Positions 1 through 9,168 of a stretch of 64,000 bases of DNA are shown one piece after another. The number at the start of each line of letters is the position of its first letter. Within the stretch, counting starts at the first letter, position 1. The notes under the pieces were generated by a model. The model saw only the letters and a program-made list of their open reading frames with translations, was not told the DNA's origin and ran no database searches. This DNA comes from Formosa haliotis (GTDB lineage: Bacteria; Bacteroidota; Bacteroidia; Flavobacteriales; Flavobacteriaceae): positions 2,415,501 through 2,479,500 of the forward strand of contig NZ_BDEL01000001.1 in the NCBI RefSeq assembly GCF_001685485.1, written 5' to 3'. A program made the translations under genes and the position numbers.

Positions 1-696
1 AAAGATGCGTTCTCGTGTTACTTTTACATAATTACGACCTATAGGAATCTTTCGGTTGGCAATTTCTATGGTATTGCCTTCTACCGATTTTATTTTATTA
101 ATAGAAATGGTATACGATCTATGCACCCGTAAAAAGTTTGATTGTGGTAATTCTTCAGAAATGGCGGTTAAAGATTTATGCACGACATAATCGCCCAAAT
201 TGGTAATCACTTTTATATAATCTTTAAGGCTTTCTACGTAGAGAATATCGTTTAAATTCACCTTGACTAACTTCTTACTCACTTTTAAGAAAATATGAGG
301 TTCTTGCTGAAGATTTAATTCTGATGTAGCATTATTAACATATACCTGTTGGTAAACCTTATTGATAGTCTTTAAAAACCGATTAAACGGTATGGGTTTC
401 ACTAAATAATCTAACACATTTAGCTCGAAACTTTTAACGGCATATTCCCGGTAAGCGGTAGTAAACACGATTAATGGCTTATAGCTTAGGTTTTCTATAA
501 ATGCAAATCCGCTTAATTGAGGCATATTAATATCTAAGAATATGACATCAATTTTTTCCTGTTCAATTATAGGATAGGCCTTTAACGGATTATTAAAAGT
601 AGCTACGATTTCTATATGATCGAAATTCTTTAAATGATCCTCTATCACCTTTATTGCTAAAGATTCGTCGTCAATAATTAAGCACTTAATTTTCAT
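1..696 (-). CDS. LytTR-family response regulator (partial, C-terminus beyond left edge)
   Basis: The reading frame starts at the ATG complementary to 694-696 and is open to base 1 (232 codons) with no stop in the window, so the 3' end is missing, probably by only a few residues. The N-terminus is a receiver domain: acidic pair D9/D10, phospho-acceptor Asp near residue 55 in FLDINMP, and the conserved Lys in DYLVKPI near 99. The C-terminal half is a LytTR DNA-binding domain (ILYVESLKDYIKV, FLRVHRSY). The start overlaps the stop of the upstream histidine kinase by four bases (ATGA), so the two are probably translationally coupled. It would be phosphorylated by that kinase and act as a transcription factor. 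Targets are unknown; the divergent SusCD locus is a candidate by position only. Confidence 0.93.
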   Translation of the reverse strand, partial: MKIKCLIIDDESLAIKVIEDHLKNFDHIEIVATFNNPLKAYPIIEQEKIDVIFLDINMPQLSGFAFIENLSYKPLIVFTTAYREYAVKSFELNVLDYLVKPIPFNRFLKTINKVYQQVYVNNATSELNLQQEPHIFLKVSKKLVKVNLNDILYVESLKDYIKVITNLGDYVVHKSLTAISEELPQSNFLRVHRSYTISINKIKSVEGNTIEIANRKIPIGRNYVKVTRERIF

Positions 697-1733
697 CGAA
701 TGGGGATTTTTAAAAACAGATTATACGTATTGTCTTTAATGGTAGTTTCTAAAACATAATTGCTAGCAAACAGTAAATTTAGTCTGCGTTTGGTATTTGC
801 TATTCCTATACCTTGCTCGCTCGTTATATTAGGATTTGCTTTAAAGCTATTTACCAAAGTAAAAGCTAAATAATCTTTTCCTATAACCTCGAAGCTCATT
901 CTCACTATAACTTTATCGCAATTTTTCAGACCGTGTTTAAAACAATTTTCTATAAAGGTTAAAAATAATAACGGAGGCACCTCAACATCTTCAATATCGC
1001 CAGTGATATCCATTTCACAGTCTATGCTTTCATTAAAACGCAAACGTGCAATATCTATAAAGTTATTAATATGATTTATTTCTTCAAACAAATCGGCTTT
1101 AGAGCTATTTACTTCATACAACACATACTGCATCATATCTGATATTTTAATAACCAGTTGTGGTGCATTATCAGACTTCGTTAAAGTTAGTGCATATAAA
1201 TTGTTTAAAGTATTAAAAAAGAAATGTGGCTGAATTTGAGTTCGTAAATATTTAAGTTCGGTACTTAATTGAAGCTTTGCCAAATCCTCGTTCCGCTGTT
1301 TTTCTATACTCCAATCTATTAACAGTTTTATGGCAGACACAAATCCTATAACATATAGTTCTCCTAAAACCACAGCAATAACGTGATTTAACTCCATAAA
1401 CCTACCTGCATTTTCGGCTTCTGGCCAAATATCTTTGGTAACCAATACATAATTTAATCCGGTTCTTACCAAATACACCATGGCTAGCATAAAAATAAGC
1501 CACAACACATAGCTCCAATACTTCTTTCGCAAAATAAGTTTAGGTATAAGGTAATACACATTAACATAGACCACTATAATATGTATTGGAAACTCTACAA
1601 GATTAGATTTTAAGGAATACCAATAATCCTGAAAGTAACTTCCCCAACGTACAACATTGAATATAAAGTAACCCAACCAAAATAAAATGTGGTATTTAAC
1701 AGAAATGGATTGCTTGATATCGATTTTAAACAA
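693..1733 (-). CDS. LytS/YehU-type membrane sensor histidine kinase
   Basis: 346 residues. Four hydrophobic segments lie at about 14-30, 46-66, 72-92 and 117-138, followed by a short coiled linker and a His_kinase domain of the LytS type: H-box QIQPHFFFNTLNNL with His170, N-box FIENCFKHG with Asn262, and G-box GIGIANTKRRL near 308-318. There is no separate sensory domain, so the signal is probably sensed in or near the membrane. The frame opens with a TTG (complement of 1731-1733); I see no in-frame ATG nearby and the first transmembrane segment follows directly, so TTG is plausible. It forms an operon with the response regulator, with a four-base ATGA overlap. Confidence 0.93.
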   Translation of the reverse strand: MFKIDIKQSISVKYHILFWLGYFIFNVVRWGSYFQDYWYSLKSNLVEFPIHIIVVYVNVYYLIPKLILRKKYWSYVLWLIFMLAMVYLVRTGLNYVLVTKDIWPEAENAGRFMELNHVIAVVLGELYVIGFVSAIKLLIDWSIEKQRNEDLAKLQLSTELKYLRTQIQPHFFFNTLNNLYALTLTKSDNAPQLVIKISDMMQYVLYEVNSSKADLFEEINHINNFIDIARLRFNESIDCEMDITGDIEDVEVPPLLFLTFIENCFKHGLKNCDKVIVRMSFEVIGKDYLAFTLVNSFKANPNITSEQGIGIANTKRRLNLLFASNYVLETTIKDNTYNLFLKIPIR

Positions 1734-1972
1734 TGTAGTAATATTTAAGATTAGGTGATAATATTTTAAAAAAAACGACTAATTATTAAGCAATTTTAAT
1801 AATATAATAGTTAATTCACAATTAAATTAACCTTTGTTTATTTTATAAAAAACGCTTATCGAGACTCTAATGTTATTTATATGTTAAATCATGTCGTTTA
1901 GATATTTTATTTCATAGGAAATATAAAAATGAATAAACTTGAATCAAATAACAGAGACTAAACAATCAAATT
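1734..1972. other. Divergent intergenic region between the LytTR system and SusCD
   Basis: This AT-rich 239-base gap must hold promoters for both directions. I find only a near-match to the Bacteroidota -7 element, TAACCTTTG around 1829-1837, which has a three-base instead of a two-base spacer and no good -33 partner. No RNA structure, repeat or open frame stands out. Confidence 0.4.
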
Positions 1973-4900
1973 ATGAAACACTATTTAAGAATGACTTTCT
2001 TATTTTCTTTATTGTTTTTTAGCGCGCAATTCCTGCAAGCTCAAAGCAAAGAAATTAAGGGAACTGTTACCTCTAAAGCAGATGGCATGCCAATCGCTGG
2101 GGTAAATGTGTTGGTTTTAGGCACATCAAATGGAACACTAACCGATTTTGATGGAAACTATACCATAGACGCCAATGTAGGAGATGTATTAAAATTCTCG
2201 TATTTAGGTATGACAACCTCACAGGTTACGGTTGGCGCTTCTAGCACATATAATGTGCAGCTCGATGAGGATAGCCAACAATTAAACGAAGTTGTAGTAA
2301 CAGCTTTAGGAATTAAAAAAGAGAAAAAGGCACTTACTTATTCGGCCCAAGAAGTTGGCGGAGACGAATTAACCCGTGTTAAACAAACCAACCCAATTAA
2401 TAGTTTATCGGGTAAATCTGCCGGGGTAACTATTACTAGAAGTTCTTCAGGTTTAGGTGGAGCATCTAAAGTGGTTTTAAGGGGTAACTCGTCTACCTCT
2501 AACAACGATCCGTTATATGTAATAGACGGGATTCCGATGCTAAATAGCGGAAACGGATCTAACGGAAACGAGCCTGGTACCGATATTTTTGGTAGCCAAA
2601 CAGGAAATCGTGATGGTGGTGATGCCATGTCGTTAATCAATCCAGACGATGTAGAAAGTATGACAGTTTTAAAGGGAGCTTCGGCTTCGGCACTTTACGG
2701 AAGTCAAGGTGCAAACGGGGTTATCTTAATTACCACCAAAAAAGGTAAAGACGGTAATTTGGCGGTAAATTTCAATTCTAGTTTTACGGTAGACAATGTA
2801 GTTTCATTACCAGAATTACAATCTGAATACCAAAGTAATTCTGTAGGACAGCCCGTAGCCGAAAACGGAAACGTAACCGACCCAATGTCTTGGGGAGCAA
2901 AAACAGGTGGTTTAAGTAACGACGCTAAAGATTTTTTCCAAACTGGTTATACCTCTATCAACGCCTTGTCTTTAACAGCAGGAAACGCAAAAGCACAAAC
3001 ATATTTCTCTTATGCTAATACAGTTGGAGAAGGTGTTATACCAGGAAATAAGCTTACAAAAAACAATTTAACCTTAAGAGAAACTGCTAAGTTTTTAAGA
3101 GACAAAATTGAAGTTTCTGCAAATATTAATTTATCAGATCAGCGTATTGGAAATCGTCCAACAAACGGACTTTATGCTAACCCTTTAACTGCTGTTTATT
3201 TAAACCCGGTAGGCATTAGCAGAGACACATATAAAAATCAATACGAATATTTTAATGCCGATTTAAACCAAATGGATCAGTATGCTACATCTTTCGCAGA
3301 AAACATACAACAAAACCCATATTGGTTAATTAATCGTAGCCCAAGTAAAGATATTGCACAGCGTGTGTTAGCAAACGTATCTGTTAAATACAATATTACC
3401 GAAGCCTTTTCTTTACAATCTAGAGGAAGTTTCGATAAAACGTTCTATACCTACGAGAAGAAACAATATGCCGGAACCGATATTGCAAACTCGGGATCTA
3501 ACGGTCGTTATATTCTTGAAAAAACAGAAAACACCCAACAGTATATTGATTTGATCGCATCTTACAACACCGATTTTTCTGAAAACTTTACCTTTTCAGG
3601 ATTATTAGGAACAAGTTTAACAAAGTATAAAATTGGGGATCAAACCTTTTTAGATTCTGGTCGTGATGGTGTAGGATTAAATTACCCGAACTATTTTGCA
3701 ATTCAAAATTTCGAAAACACAAATAATATTCGTCAAACAGTTTCAGACAGAGAGGTACAATCTGTATTTGGTTCTGCAAACTTTGGCTATAAAGACATGT
3801 TATTCCTGGATGTTACTGGGCGTACAGACTGGTCTTCAACTTTAGCAAACACCGATAGTTACTCATTCTTCTACCCTTCTTTTGGTTTAACAGCCGTTTT
3901 ATCGGAGATGTTTGACATGGGCGACGGAGTATCATTTGCAAAAGTAAGAGGTTCTTATGCCGAAGTTGGTAAAGATATTCCTGTGGGCGCAACAGTGCCT
4001 TTAAATTATATCAACCAAACTAATACTAGTATTTCTATAGTGCCATTTGCACCAATTGAAGGCGAAACATTAAAACCAGAACGCCAAAAAGGATTTGAAA
4101 TTGGTACAGAGTGGAGATTCTTTCAAAGCCGCTTAGGTTTAGACTTCACATATTATAACTCTAAAACTTACGATCAGATTTTTTACATCACTGCAGAACC
4201 TAACTTACACGGATATTCTCAAAACATCGTAAATGCTGGAGAAATATCTAATGCAGGATACGAAATTGTAGTAAATGCTAAACCTGTTTTAACCGACAAA
4301 TTCTCTTGGAATACAGCTATTAACTTTGCCCAAAACGATAACAAAGTGGTTTCTGTTCACCCATCATTAGAAAACGGAGAAGCTATAATTACGGCACCTG
4401 GAGTAAATGGTTACGGTTACTCTTTAGTTGAAGGTGAAGATTTTGGTAGTATTAAAGCCCGATCGTTAGTAAGAGACGAAAATGGTGTGCCAATGGTAAC
4501 TACCACTATTGAAGATGATGGTACGCCTACTTACGCCTTACAATCTACAGGTTTTGAAACTGTAGCACATGCACAACCAGACTTTACATTAGGTTGGAAT
4601 AACGATTTCGAATTCGGGAACTTCCACTTAAACTTCTTAATCGATGGTAAATTTGGTGGAGATGTAATGAGTGTTACCGAAGCCATTAACGACCAATATG
4701 GTGTGTCTCAAACTACTGCCAATGCTAGAAACACAAACAATGCTATGGTAAATGTTGTCGACCAAAATGGAGCTAGCGTACAAATAACTGCTCAAGACTA
4801 CTACAATGGTATTGGTGGCCGTGCAGGTATGTTGGGAGAATATGTTTACGACGCTACAAACGTAAGTTTACGTGAATTCTCTGTAGGTTACAAACTGCAA

Positions 4901-5086
4901 CTAGCAAGCAAAGCCGTTGAAAATATTAGCTTTTCATTAATTGCAAATAACCTATTCTTCTTCTACAAAAAAGCGCCATTCGACCCTAACATTACATCTA
5001 GTACAGGAATGGGATTACAAGGGGTAGATATTTATAACCAACCTTCTACACGAAGTATCGGGTTTAACATTAACGTAAATTTCTAA
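1973..5086 (+). CDS. SusC/RagA-family TonB-linked outer membrane transporter
   Basis: 1037 residues, normal for the family. A signal peptide (about 1-23, ending FLQAQS) is followed by a carboxypeptidase-D-like regulatory domain (about 27-95: IKGTV...GVNVLVLGTSNGTLTDFDGNY) and a plug domain with VVVTALGIKKEKKALTYS, VVLRGNSS and PLYVIDGIPM. The rest is the beta-barrel, ending in an aromatic-rich strand (SIGFNINVNF). It would import an oligosaccharide across the outer membrane, energised by TonB, with the SusD-like lipoprotein encoded five bases downstream as lid. The downstream GH20 and NagB-LmbE genes suggest a GlcNAc-containing substrate such as chitooligosaccharides; this is inference from neighbours. 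Confidence 0.95.
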   Translation: MKHYLRMTFLFSLLFFSAQFLQAQSKEIKGTVTSKADGMPIAGVNVLVLGTSNGTLTDFDGNYTIDANVGDVLKFSYLGMTTSQVTVGASSTYNVQLDEDSQQLNEVVVTALGIKKEKKALTYSAQEVGGDELTRVKQTNPINSLSGKSAGVTITRSSSGLGGASKVVLRGNSSTSNNDPLYVIDGIPMLNSGNGSNGNEPGTDIFGSQTGNRDGGDAMSLINPDDVESMTVLKGASASALYGSQGANGVILITTKKGKDGNLAVNFNSSFTVDNVVSLPELQSEYQSNSVGQPVAENGNVTDPMSWGAKTGGLSNDAKDFFQTGYTSINALSLTAGNAKAQTYFSYANTVGEGVIPGNKLTKNNLTLRETAKFLRDKIEVSANINLSDQRIGNRPTNGLYANPLTAVYLNPVGISRDTYKNQYEYFNADLNQMDQYATSFAENIQQNPYWLINRSPSKDIAQRVLANVSVKYNITEAFSLQSRGSFDKTFYTYEKKQYAGTDIANSGSNGRYILEKTENTQQYIDLIASYNTDFSENFTFSGLLGTSLTKYKIGDQTFLDSGRDGVGLNYPNYFAIQNFENTNNIRQTVSDREVQSVFGSANFGYKDMLFLDVTGRTDWSSTLANTDSYSFFYPSFGLTAVLSEMFDMGDGVSFAKVRGSYAEVGKDIPVGATVPLNYINQTNTSISIVPFAPIEGETLKPERQKGFEIGTEWRFFQSRLGLDFTYYNSKTYDQIFYITAEPNLHGYSQNIVNAGEISNAGYEIVVNAKPVLTDKFSWNTAINFAQNDNKVVSVHPSLENGEAIITAPGVNGYGYSLVEGEDFGSIKARSLVRDENGVPMVTTTIEDDGTPTYALQSTGFETVAHAQPDFTLGWNNDFEFGNFHLNFLIDGKFGGDVMSVTEAINDQYGVSQTTANARNTNNAMVNVVDQNGASVQITAQDYYNGIGGRAGMLGEYVYDATNVSLREFSVGYKLQLASKAVENISFSLIANNLFFFYKKAPFDPNITSSTGMGLQGVDIYNQPSTRSIGFNINVNF

Positions 5087-5091
5087 GAACA

Positions 5092-6696
5092 ATGAAAAAT
5101 ATACTTAAATATACTATGGTCGCTATGACCGCCATAAGTTTATCAAACTGTACTGGAGATTTTGAAGAAATCAATACAAACAAGTATGGGTATTCTGACG
5201 AAGAACTAACACAACAAAACAATCATATAGGATCGGGATTTTCAACCATGTTCGATAATATTATCAGAACAAATCCAGGATGGAACTACCAATTACAACA
5301 AAACCTTAATGCCGATATCTTTTCTGGATATATGGCGTCTCCAACTCCTTTCGCGGGTAACATTAACAACCAAACTTATAGTTTAGTAGATGGCTGGAAT
5401 GGTTTTATATGGAGCGATGCCTACGATGGTAATGATGGTAACGGGGTAATTCCTTTTGCACAACGTATTAACGATATTGTTGAAGCTTCTGGTAACGAAA
5501 ACAGTATGTTATTTATTTACCTGGCTAACACCATTAAAGTTATGGGTATGCATCGTGTATCCGATATTTTTGGTCCAATTCGTTACTCCAAATATGGAGA
5601 TTACGATACAACGGGTGAATATGATTCTCAGCAAACCGCGTATCAAACATTCTTTAACGAATTAGATGAAGCCATAGATGGTTTAGAAAATTTTGAAGGA
5701 AATGCGCAATTTGTGCCTTTCGACAAATCAGATTTTGCTTCACCTGCATCCGACAACATCCGCAAATGGCGTGGATTTGCAAATGCTTTACGTTTGCGTT
5801 TAGCCATACGCGTATCTAAAGTAGATCCTGTGTTAGCACAAACCGAAGGCGAGAAATCTTTAGCAAGCAACGCTGGATTTTTAGATGCCGGAGATATGCG
5901 TGTTGGTATGAATGGTTTTTCTCACCCTCTAATGGAAATTAGTAACGGTTGGGGAGATATTGCCATGAGCGCCGAGATGGAATCTATATTAAAAGGATTT
6001 AACGACCCAAGAATTTCAACCTATTTTGCTGCTCCGGTAGATGCTTCTTTAGGAAACTATAAAGGGATTCGTCAAGGTATTAAAATTGAAGCGAAATCTA
6101 CTTACGGATCGCATTCTCTACTAGGTACCTATATAGCCGAGCCAACAAAAATATGGATGACTCAAGCCGAAGTTTATTTCTTAAAAGCTGAAGCTGCTTT
6201 AAGAGGTTGGGCTGGAGCCGGAGATGCTAAAACAAACTACGAAATGGGGGTTAGAGCTGCTTTTACACTAGCTAACTTAAAAAATGTAGAAGATTATTTA
6301 GCAGATACTACAAGTACTCCTGCAGATTATATAGATCCTATAAATCCTGCAAATAACTACGCCTACCCTAGCGATGTAAAAATTGCTTATAACGAAGTGG
6401 GTTCTAAAGAAGAACAATTAGAGCAAATTATTACTCAAAAATGGATTGCTATGTTCCCTGACGGGCAGGAAGCTTGGAGCGAATTTAGACGTACAGGTTA
6501 CCCTAGAATATTCCCTGTTGTTGTAAATAATAGTGGTGGTACAATTGATACACAAACTCAAATTCGTCGTATTAATTTCGTACAAACAGAAAAAGATGTA
6601 AATGGTGCTAATGTAGACCTTGCCATAGGCATGTTGAAAGGCCCAGATAATGGAGGCACAAGATTATGGTGGGACACCGGACTACCTAATTTTTAA
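5092..6696 (+). CDS. SusD/RagB-like surface glycan-binding lipoprotein
   Basis: 534 residues with a lipoprotein signal peptide and lipobox LSNC (Cys about residue 20), so it should be lipidated and surface-exposed. The mature start (GDFEEINTNKYGYSDEEL) and the later motifs (IWMTQAEVYFLKAEAALRGW, QKWIAMFPDGQEAWSEFRRTGYP) are those of the SusD-like group 2 family. It would close over the SusC barrel and bind the incoming oligosaccharide. It lies five bases after susC in the same transcript, and a strong hairpin follows its stop, separating it from the enzyme genes. Substrate specificity cannot be read from the sequence. Confidence 0.93.
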   Translation: MKNILKYTMVAMTAISLSNCTGDFEEINTNKYGYSDEELTQQNNHIGSGFSTMFDNIIRTNPGWNYQLQQNLNADIFSGYMASPTPFAGNINNQTYSLVDGWNGFIWSDAYDGNDGNGVIPFAQRINDIVEASGNENSMLFIYLANTIKVMGMHRVSDIFGPIRYSKYGDYDTTGEYDSQQTAYQTFFNELDEAIDGLENFEGNAQFVPFDKSDFASPASDNIRKWRGFANALRLRLAIRVSKVDPVLAQTEGEKSLASNAGFLDAGDMRVGMNGFSHPLMEISNGWGDIAMSAEMESILKGFNDPRISTYFAAPVDASLGNYKGIRQGIKIEAKSTYGSHSLLGTYIAEPTKIWMTQAEVYFLKAEAALRGWAGAGDAKTNYEMGVRAAFTLANLKNVEDYLADTTSTPADYIDPINPANNYAYPSDVKIAYNEVGSKEEQLEQIITQKWIAMFPDGQEAWSEFRRTGYPRIFPVVVNNSGGTIDTQTQIRRINFVQTEKDVNGANVDLAIGMLKGPDNGGTRLWWDTGLPNF

Positions 6697-6742
6697 AAAC
6701 GTTGTTGGTTACTAAAGTCAATTAAGTGTTTGATTAGTTCAC

Positions 6743-6774
6743 AAAGTAAACGGGACTTGTATCCCGTTTACTTT
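6743..6774 (+). terminator. 13-bp perfect hairpin between susD and nagB (attenuator or partial terminator)
   Basis: AAAGTAAACGGGA (6743-6755) is the exact reverse complement of 6762-6774, with a six-base loop. The stem is strong but followed only by a short T stretch (CTTT then AAC), so termination may be partial. It is the only obvious RNA structure in the 94-base gap and would allow higher SusCD levels than downstream enzyme levels. Confidence 0.65.
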
Positions 6775-6790
6775 AACAAAAAAAATTACA

Positions 6791-8719
6791 ATGAAAGTAG
6801 ATAATACTGATTACAAAAGTATAGCCTACACGGAGGCTGGAAAATTTGAAGAAACTCGTTTTGAAAAAATTCATAACGTTATTTTCAACTCTTCAAATGA
6901 AGCATCAATTATAGTTGCTCAAGAAATAGCAGCTTTAATTATAGAGAAAGACAAGTTAAACCAACCTTGTGTTCTAGGTTTAGCTACAGGATCCTCTCCT
7001 ATAAAAGTCTATGAAGAATTGGTTAGAATGCACAAGGAAGAAGGCTTAAGCTTTTCGAATGTTGTAACTTTTAATTTAGATGAATATTACCCTATGGGAA
7101 AAGATAATATTCAGAGTTACTTCTACTTTATGCATGAGCATCTTTTTAACCATGTTGATATTCTTCCAGAAAACATAAACATCCCGAACGGAATGGTTAG
7201 TGCAGACGATTTATATCAATATTGCATAGACTATGAGTTAAAAATAAAATCGTACGGCGGATTAGATTTTCAACTTTTAGGTATTGGCCGTACTGGGCAT
7301 ATTGGTTTTAACGAGCCGGGCTCGCATTTAAATTCTGGAACACGAAGCATTACCCTAGACCACCTAACTCGAATCGATGCCGCACCCGCTTTTTTAGGCA
7401 TAGATAATGTTCCTAGAAAAGCCATTACTATGGGAATTGGTACCGTAAAAAGTGCGAAACGCATAGTGTTATTAGGTTGGGGATTAAACAAAGCAAAAAT
7501 CCTAAAAAAAACGATAGAAGGCGAAGTAACATCTAATGTTCCGGCAACCTACCTACAAGATCACAACAATACTACTTTTGTAATAGATAGTGAAGCCTCG
7601 TCTGAATTAACACGTGTAAAAACACCTTGGTTAGTAACGTCTTGCCATTGGAATGACACCTTAAAATTAAAAGCCGTAGTATGGCTTAGCGAATTATTAA
7701 ACAAGCCGTTTTTAAAATTAACAGACAAAGATTATAACGATAACGGCATGTCTGGTTTACTAACCGAAGAAGGTACTGCTTACGATTTAAACATAAAAAT
7801 GTTTAATAAAATGCAACATACCATTACTGGTTGGCCAGGAGGAAAACCAAATGCAGACGACACGTATAGACCAGAGCGTGCAACACCAGCAAAAAAACGT
7901 GTTATCATTTTTAGTCCGCATCCAGATGATGATGTCATTTCTATGGGAGGAACTTTCGATCGCTTAGTAGAACAAGGACACGAGGTTCACATCGCGTATC
8001 AAACTTCAGGAAACATTGCTGTTTCCGATGAAGAAGCGTTAAAATTTGCTGAAATCACTTATAAACTAAACCCCAATGCTACCGAAGCTAAAAACATAAT
8101 TAGTTTCCTGAAAAATAAAACCGATAAAGATATCGATTCGCCTGAAGTAAGACATTTAAAAGGCCTTATTAGACGTAGTGAATCTTTAGCAGCAACGCGT
8201 TATCTAGGCTTGAGCGACGACAATGTTCATTTTTTAAATCTGCCATTTTACGAAACGGGGACTATAAAAAAAGGAAACTTATCGCAAGAAGACATAGACA
8301 TTGTTGTCTCTTTGATTGAATCTGTAAAACCTCATCAAATCTATGCTGCTGGCGATTTGGCCGATCCGCATGGTACGCACAAAGTATGTTTAGACGCCCT
8401 ATTTTCGGCATTAAACATACTAAAACCAAACGCTTACATGAACGATTGTTGGGTTTGGTTATACCGTGGAGCTTGGCACGAATGGGAATCTTACGAAATT
8501 GAAATGGCTGTACCTATGAGTCCAGATCAGGTGTTAAAGAAACGTCATGCTATTTTTTATCATCAATCTCAAAAAGACGGGGTTATGTTTCAAGGGGACG
8601 ATTCAAGAGAATTTTGGGTTCGTGCCGAAGATCGCAACCGCTTAACAGCAAAAAAATACAACGACTTAGGTCTTGCCGACTATGCCGCTATTGAAGCCTT
8701 TAAACGTTATCATTTTTAA
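6791..8719 (+). CDS. nagB: NagB-like glucosamine-6-phosphate deaminase fused to LmbE/PIG-L deacetylase
   Basis: 642 residues, two enzyme domains and no signal peptide, hence cytoplasmic. Residues about 30-310 are a NagB-type deaminase/isomerase domain: LGLATGSSP (62-70), FNLDEYYPM with Asp97, and GIGRTGHIGFNEPGS (164-178). His170 and Glu175 of the catalytic site are present, but the Asp normally found three bases of sequence before the His (Asp141 in E. coli NagB) is Thr168. Residues about 370-600 are a LmbE-like zinc deacetylase with PHPDDD (376-381) and DPHGTH (525-530). Fusions of this length are known in Bacteroidota. Expected role: deacetylation and/or deamination of GlcNAc-derived compounds made available by the neighbouring transporter and GH20 enzyme. 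Whether the deaminase half is active is open. Confidence 0.9.
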   Translation: MKVDNTDYKSIAYTEAGKFEETRFEKIHNVIFNSSNEASIIVAQEIAALIIEKDKLNQPCVLGLATGSSPIKVYEELVRMHKEEGLSFSNVVTFNLDEYYPMGKDNIQSYFYFMHEHLFNHVDILPENINIPNGMVSADDLYQYCIDYELKIKSYGGLDFQLLGIGRTGHIGFNEPGSHLNSGTRSITLDHLTRIDAAPAFLGIDNVPRKAITMGIGTVKSAKRIVLLGWGLNKAKILKKTIEGEVTSNVPATYLQDHNNTTFVIDSEASSELTRVKTPWLVTSCHWNDTLKLKAVVWLSELLNKPFLKLTDKDYNDNGMSGLLTEEGTAYDLNIKMFNKMQHTITGWPGGKPNADDTYRPERATPAKKRVIIFSPHPDDDVISMGGTFDRLVEQGHEVHIAYQTSGNIAVSDEEALKFAEITYKLNPNATEAKNIISFLKNKTDKDIDSPEVRHLKGLIRRSESLAATRYLGLSDDNVHFLNLPFYETGTIKKGNLSQEDIDIVVSLIESVKPHQIYAAGDLADPHGTHKVCLDALFSALNILKPNAYMNDCWVWLYRGAWHEWESYEIEMAVPMSPDQVLKKRHAIFYHQSQKDGVMFQGDDSREFWVRAEDRNRLTAKKYNDLGLADYAAIEAFKRYHF

Positions 8720-8725
8720 AAAATC

Positions 8726-9151
8726 ATGAAAAAATCTGCCTTAATAATTTTGGCATTAATCTGTTTTAATTGCAAAAAAGAAACACCAACCATTGCTATT
8801 TCTGGAACGTGGAAATTGGTTTATGCCGAAATTATTGAGAACGATTCAATACAAATTAAAGATTTAGAAAATACCGAGTTCATTAAAATAATTAATGATT
8901 CTCATTTTGCTTTTTTCAATCAGAATAAGACCGATACTACCAATTTTTATAGCGGTGCTGGTACTTATGTTTTAAACGGAAACACCTATAACGAAGTTTT
9001 AAGTTTCACAGAATCTCAAAACTTAAAAAACCACAAGTTCTCGTTTAAAATTCAGATTAGCGGAGACACGTTAATTCAATCTGGGATAGAGCGTATTAAA
9101 GCTGCCGGAATTGACAGAACGATTACAGAAAAGTACATTAAAATAAATTGA
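8726..9151 (+). CDS. Small lipoprotein, probably lipocalin-like
   Basis: 141 residues. A short signal peptide ends in a lipobox (ICFNC, Cys about residue 16) followed by KK, so this is probably a lipoprotein. The mature part resembles small lipocalin-like domains (SGTWKLVYAEII at the start, alternating beta-strand pattern, GAGTYVLNGN in the middle). No catalytic motif is visible. It lies six bases after the NagB-LmbE gene and its end overlaps the region just before the GH20 gene, so it belongs to the same transcript. Its role in the GlcNAc locus is unknown. Confidence 0.75.
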   Translation: MKKSALIILALICFNCKKETPTIAISGTWKLVYAEIIENDSIQIKDLENTEFIKIINDSHFAFFNQNKTDTTNFYSGAGTYVLNGNTYNEVLSFTESQNLKNHKFSFKIQISGDTLIQSGIERIKAAGIDRTITEKYIKIN

Positions 9152-9168
9152 GCCTTAAAAAAGACACA

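Noticed and set aside
2338..2640. Minus-strand frame inside susC, and similar antisense frames in nagB, gdhA, bioB, pheS and SulP
   Set aside because: They are shadows of strongly coding frames on the other strand and show no protein family features.
9148..9168. TTG start seven codons upstream for the GH20 gene
   Set aside because: It would place charged residues before the signal peptide and overlap the previous gene; the ATG at 9169 begins a normal signal peptide.
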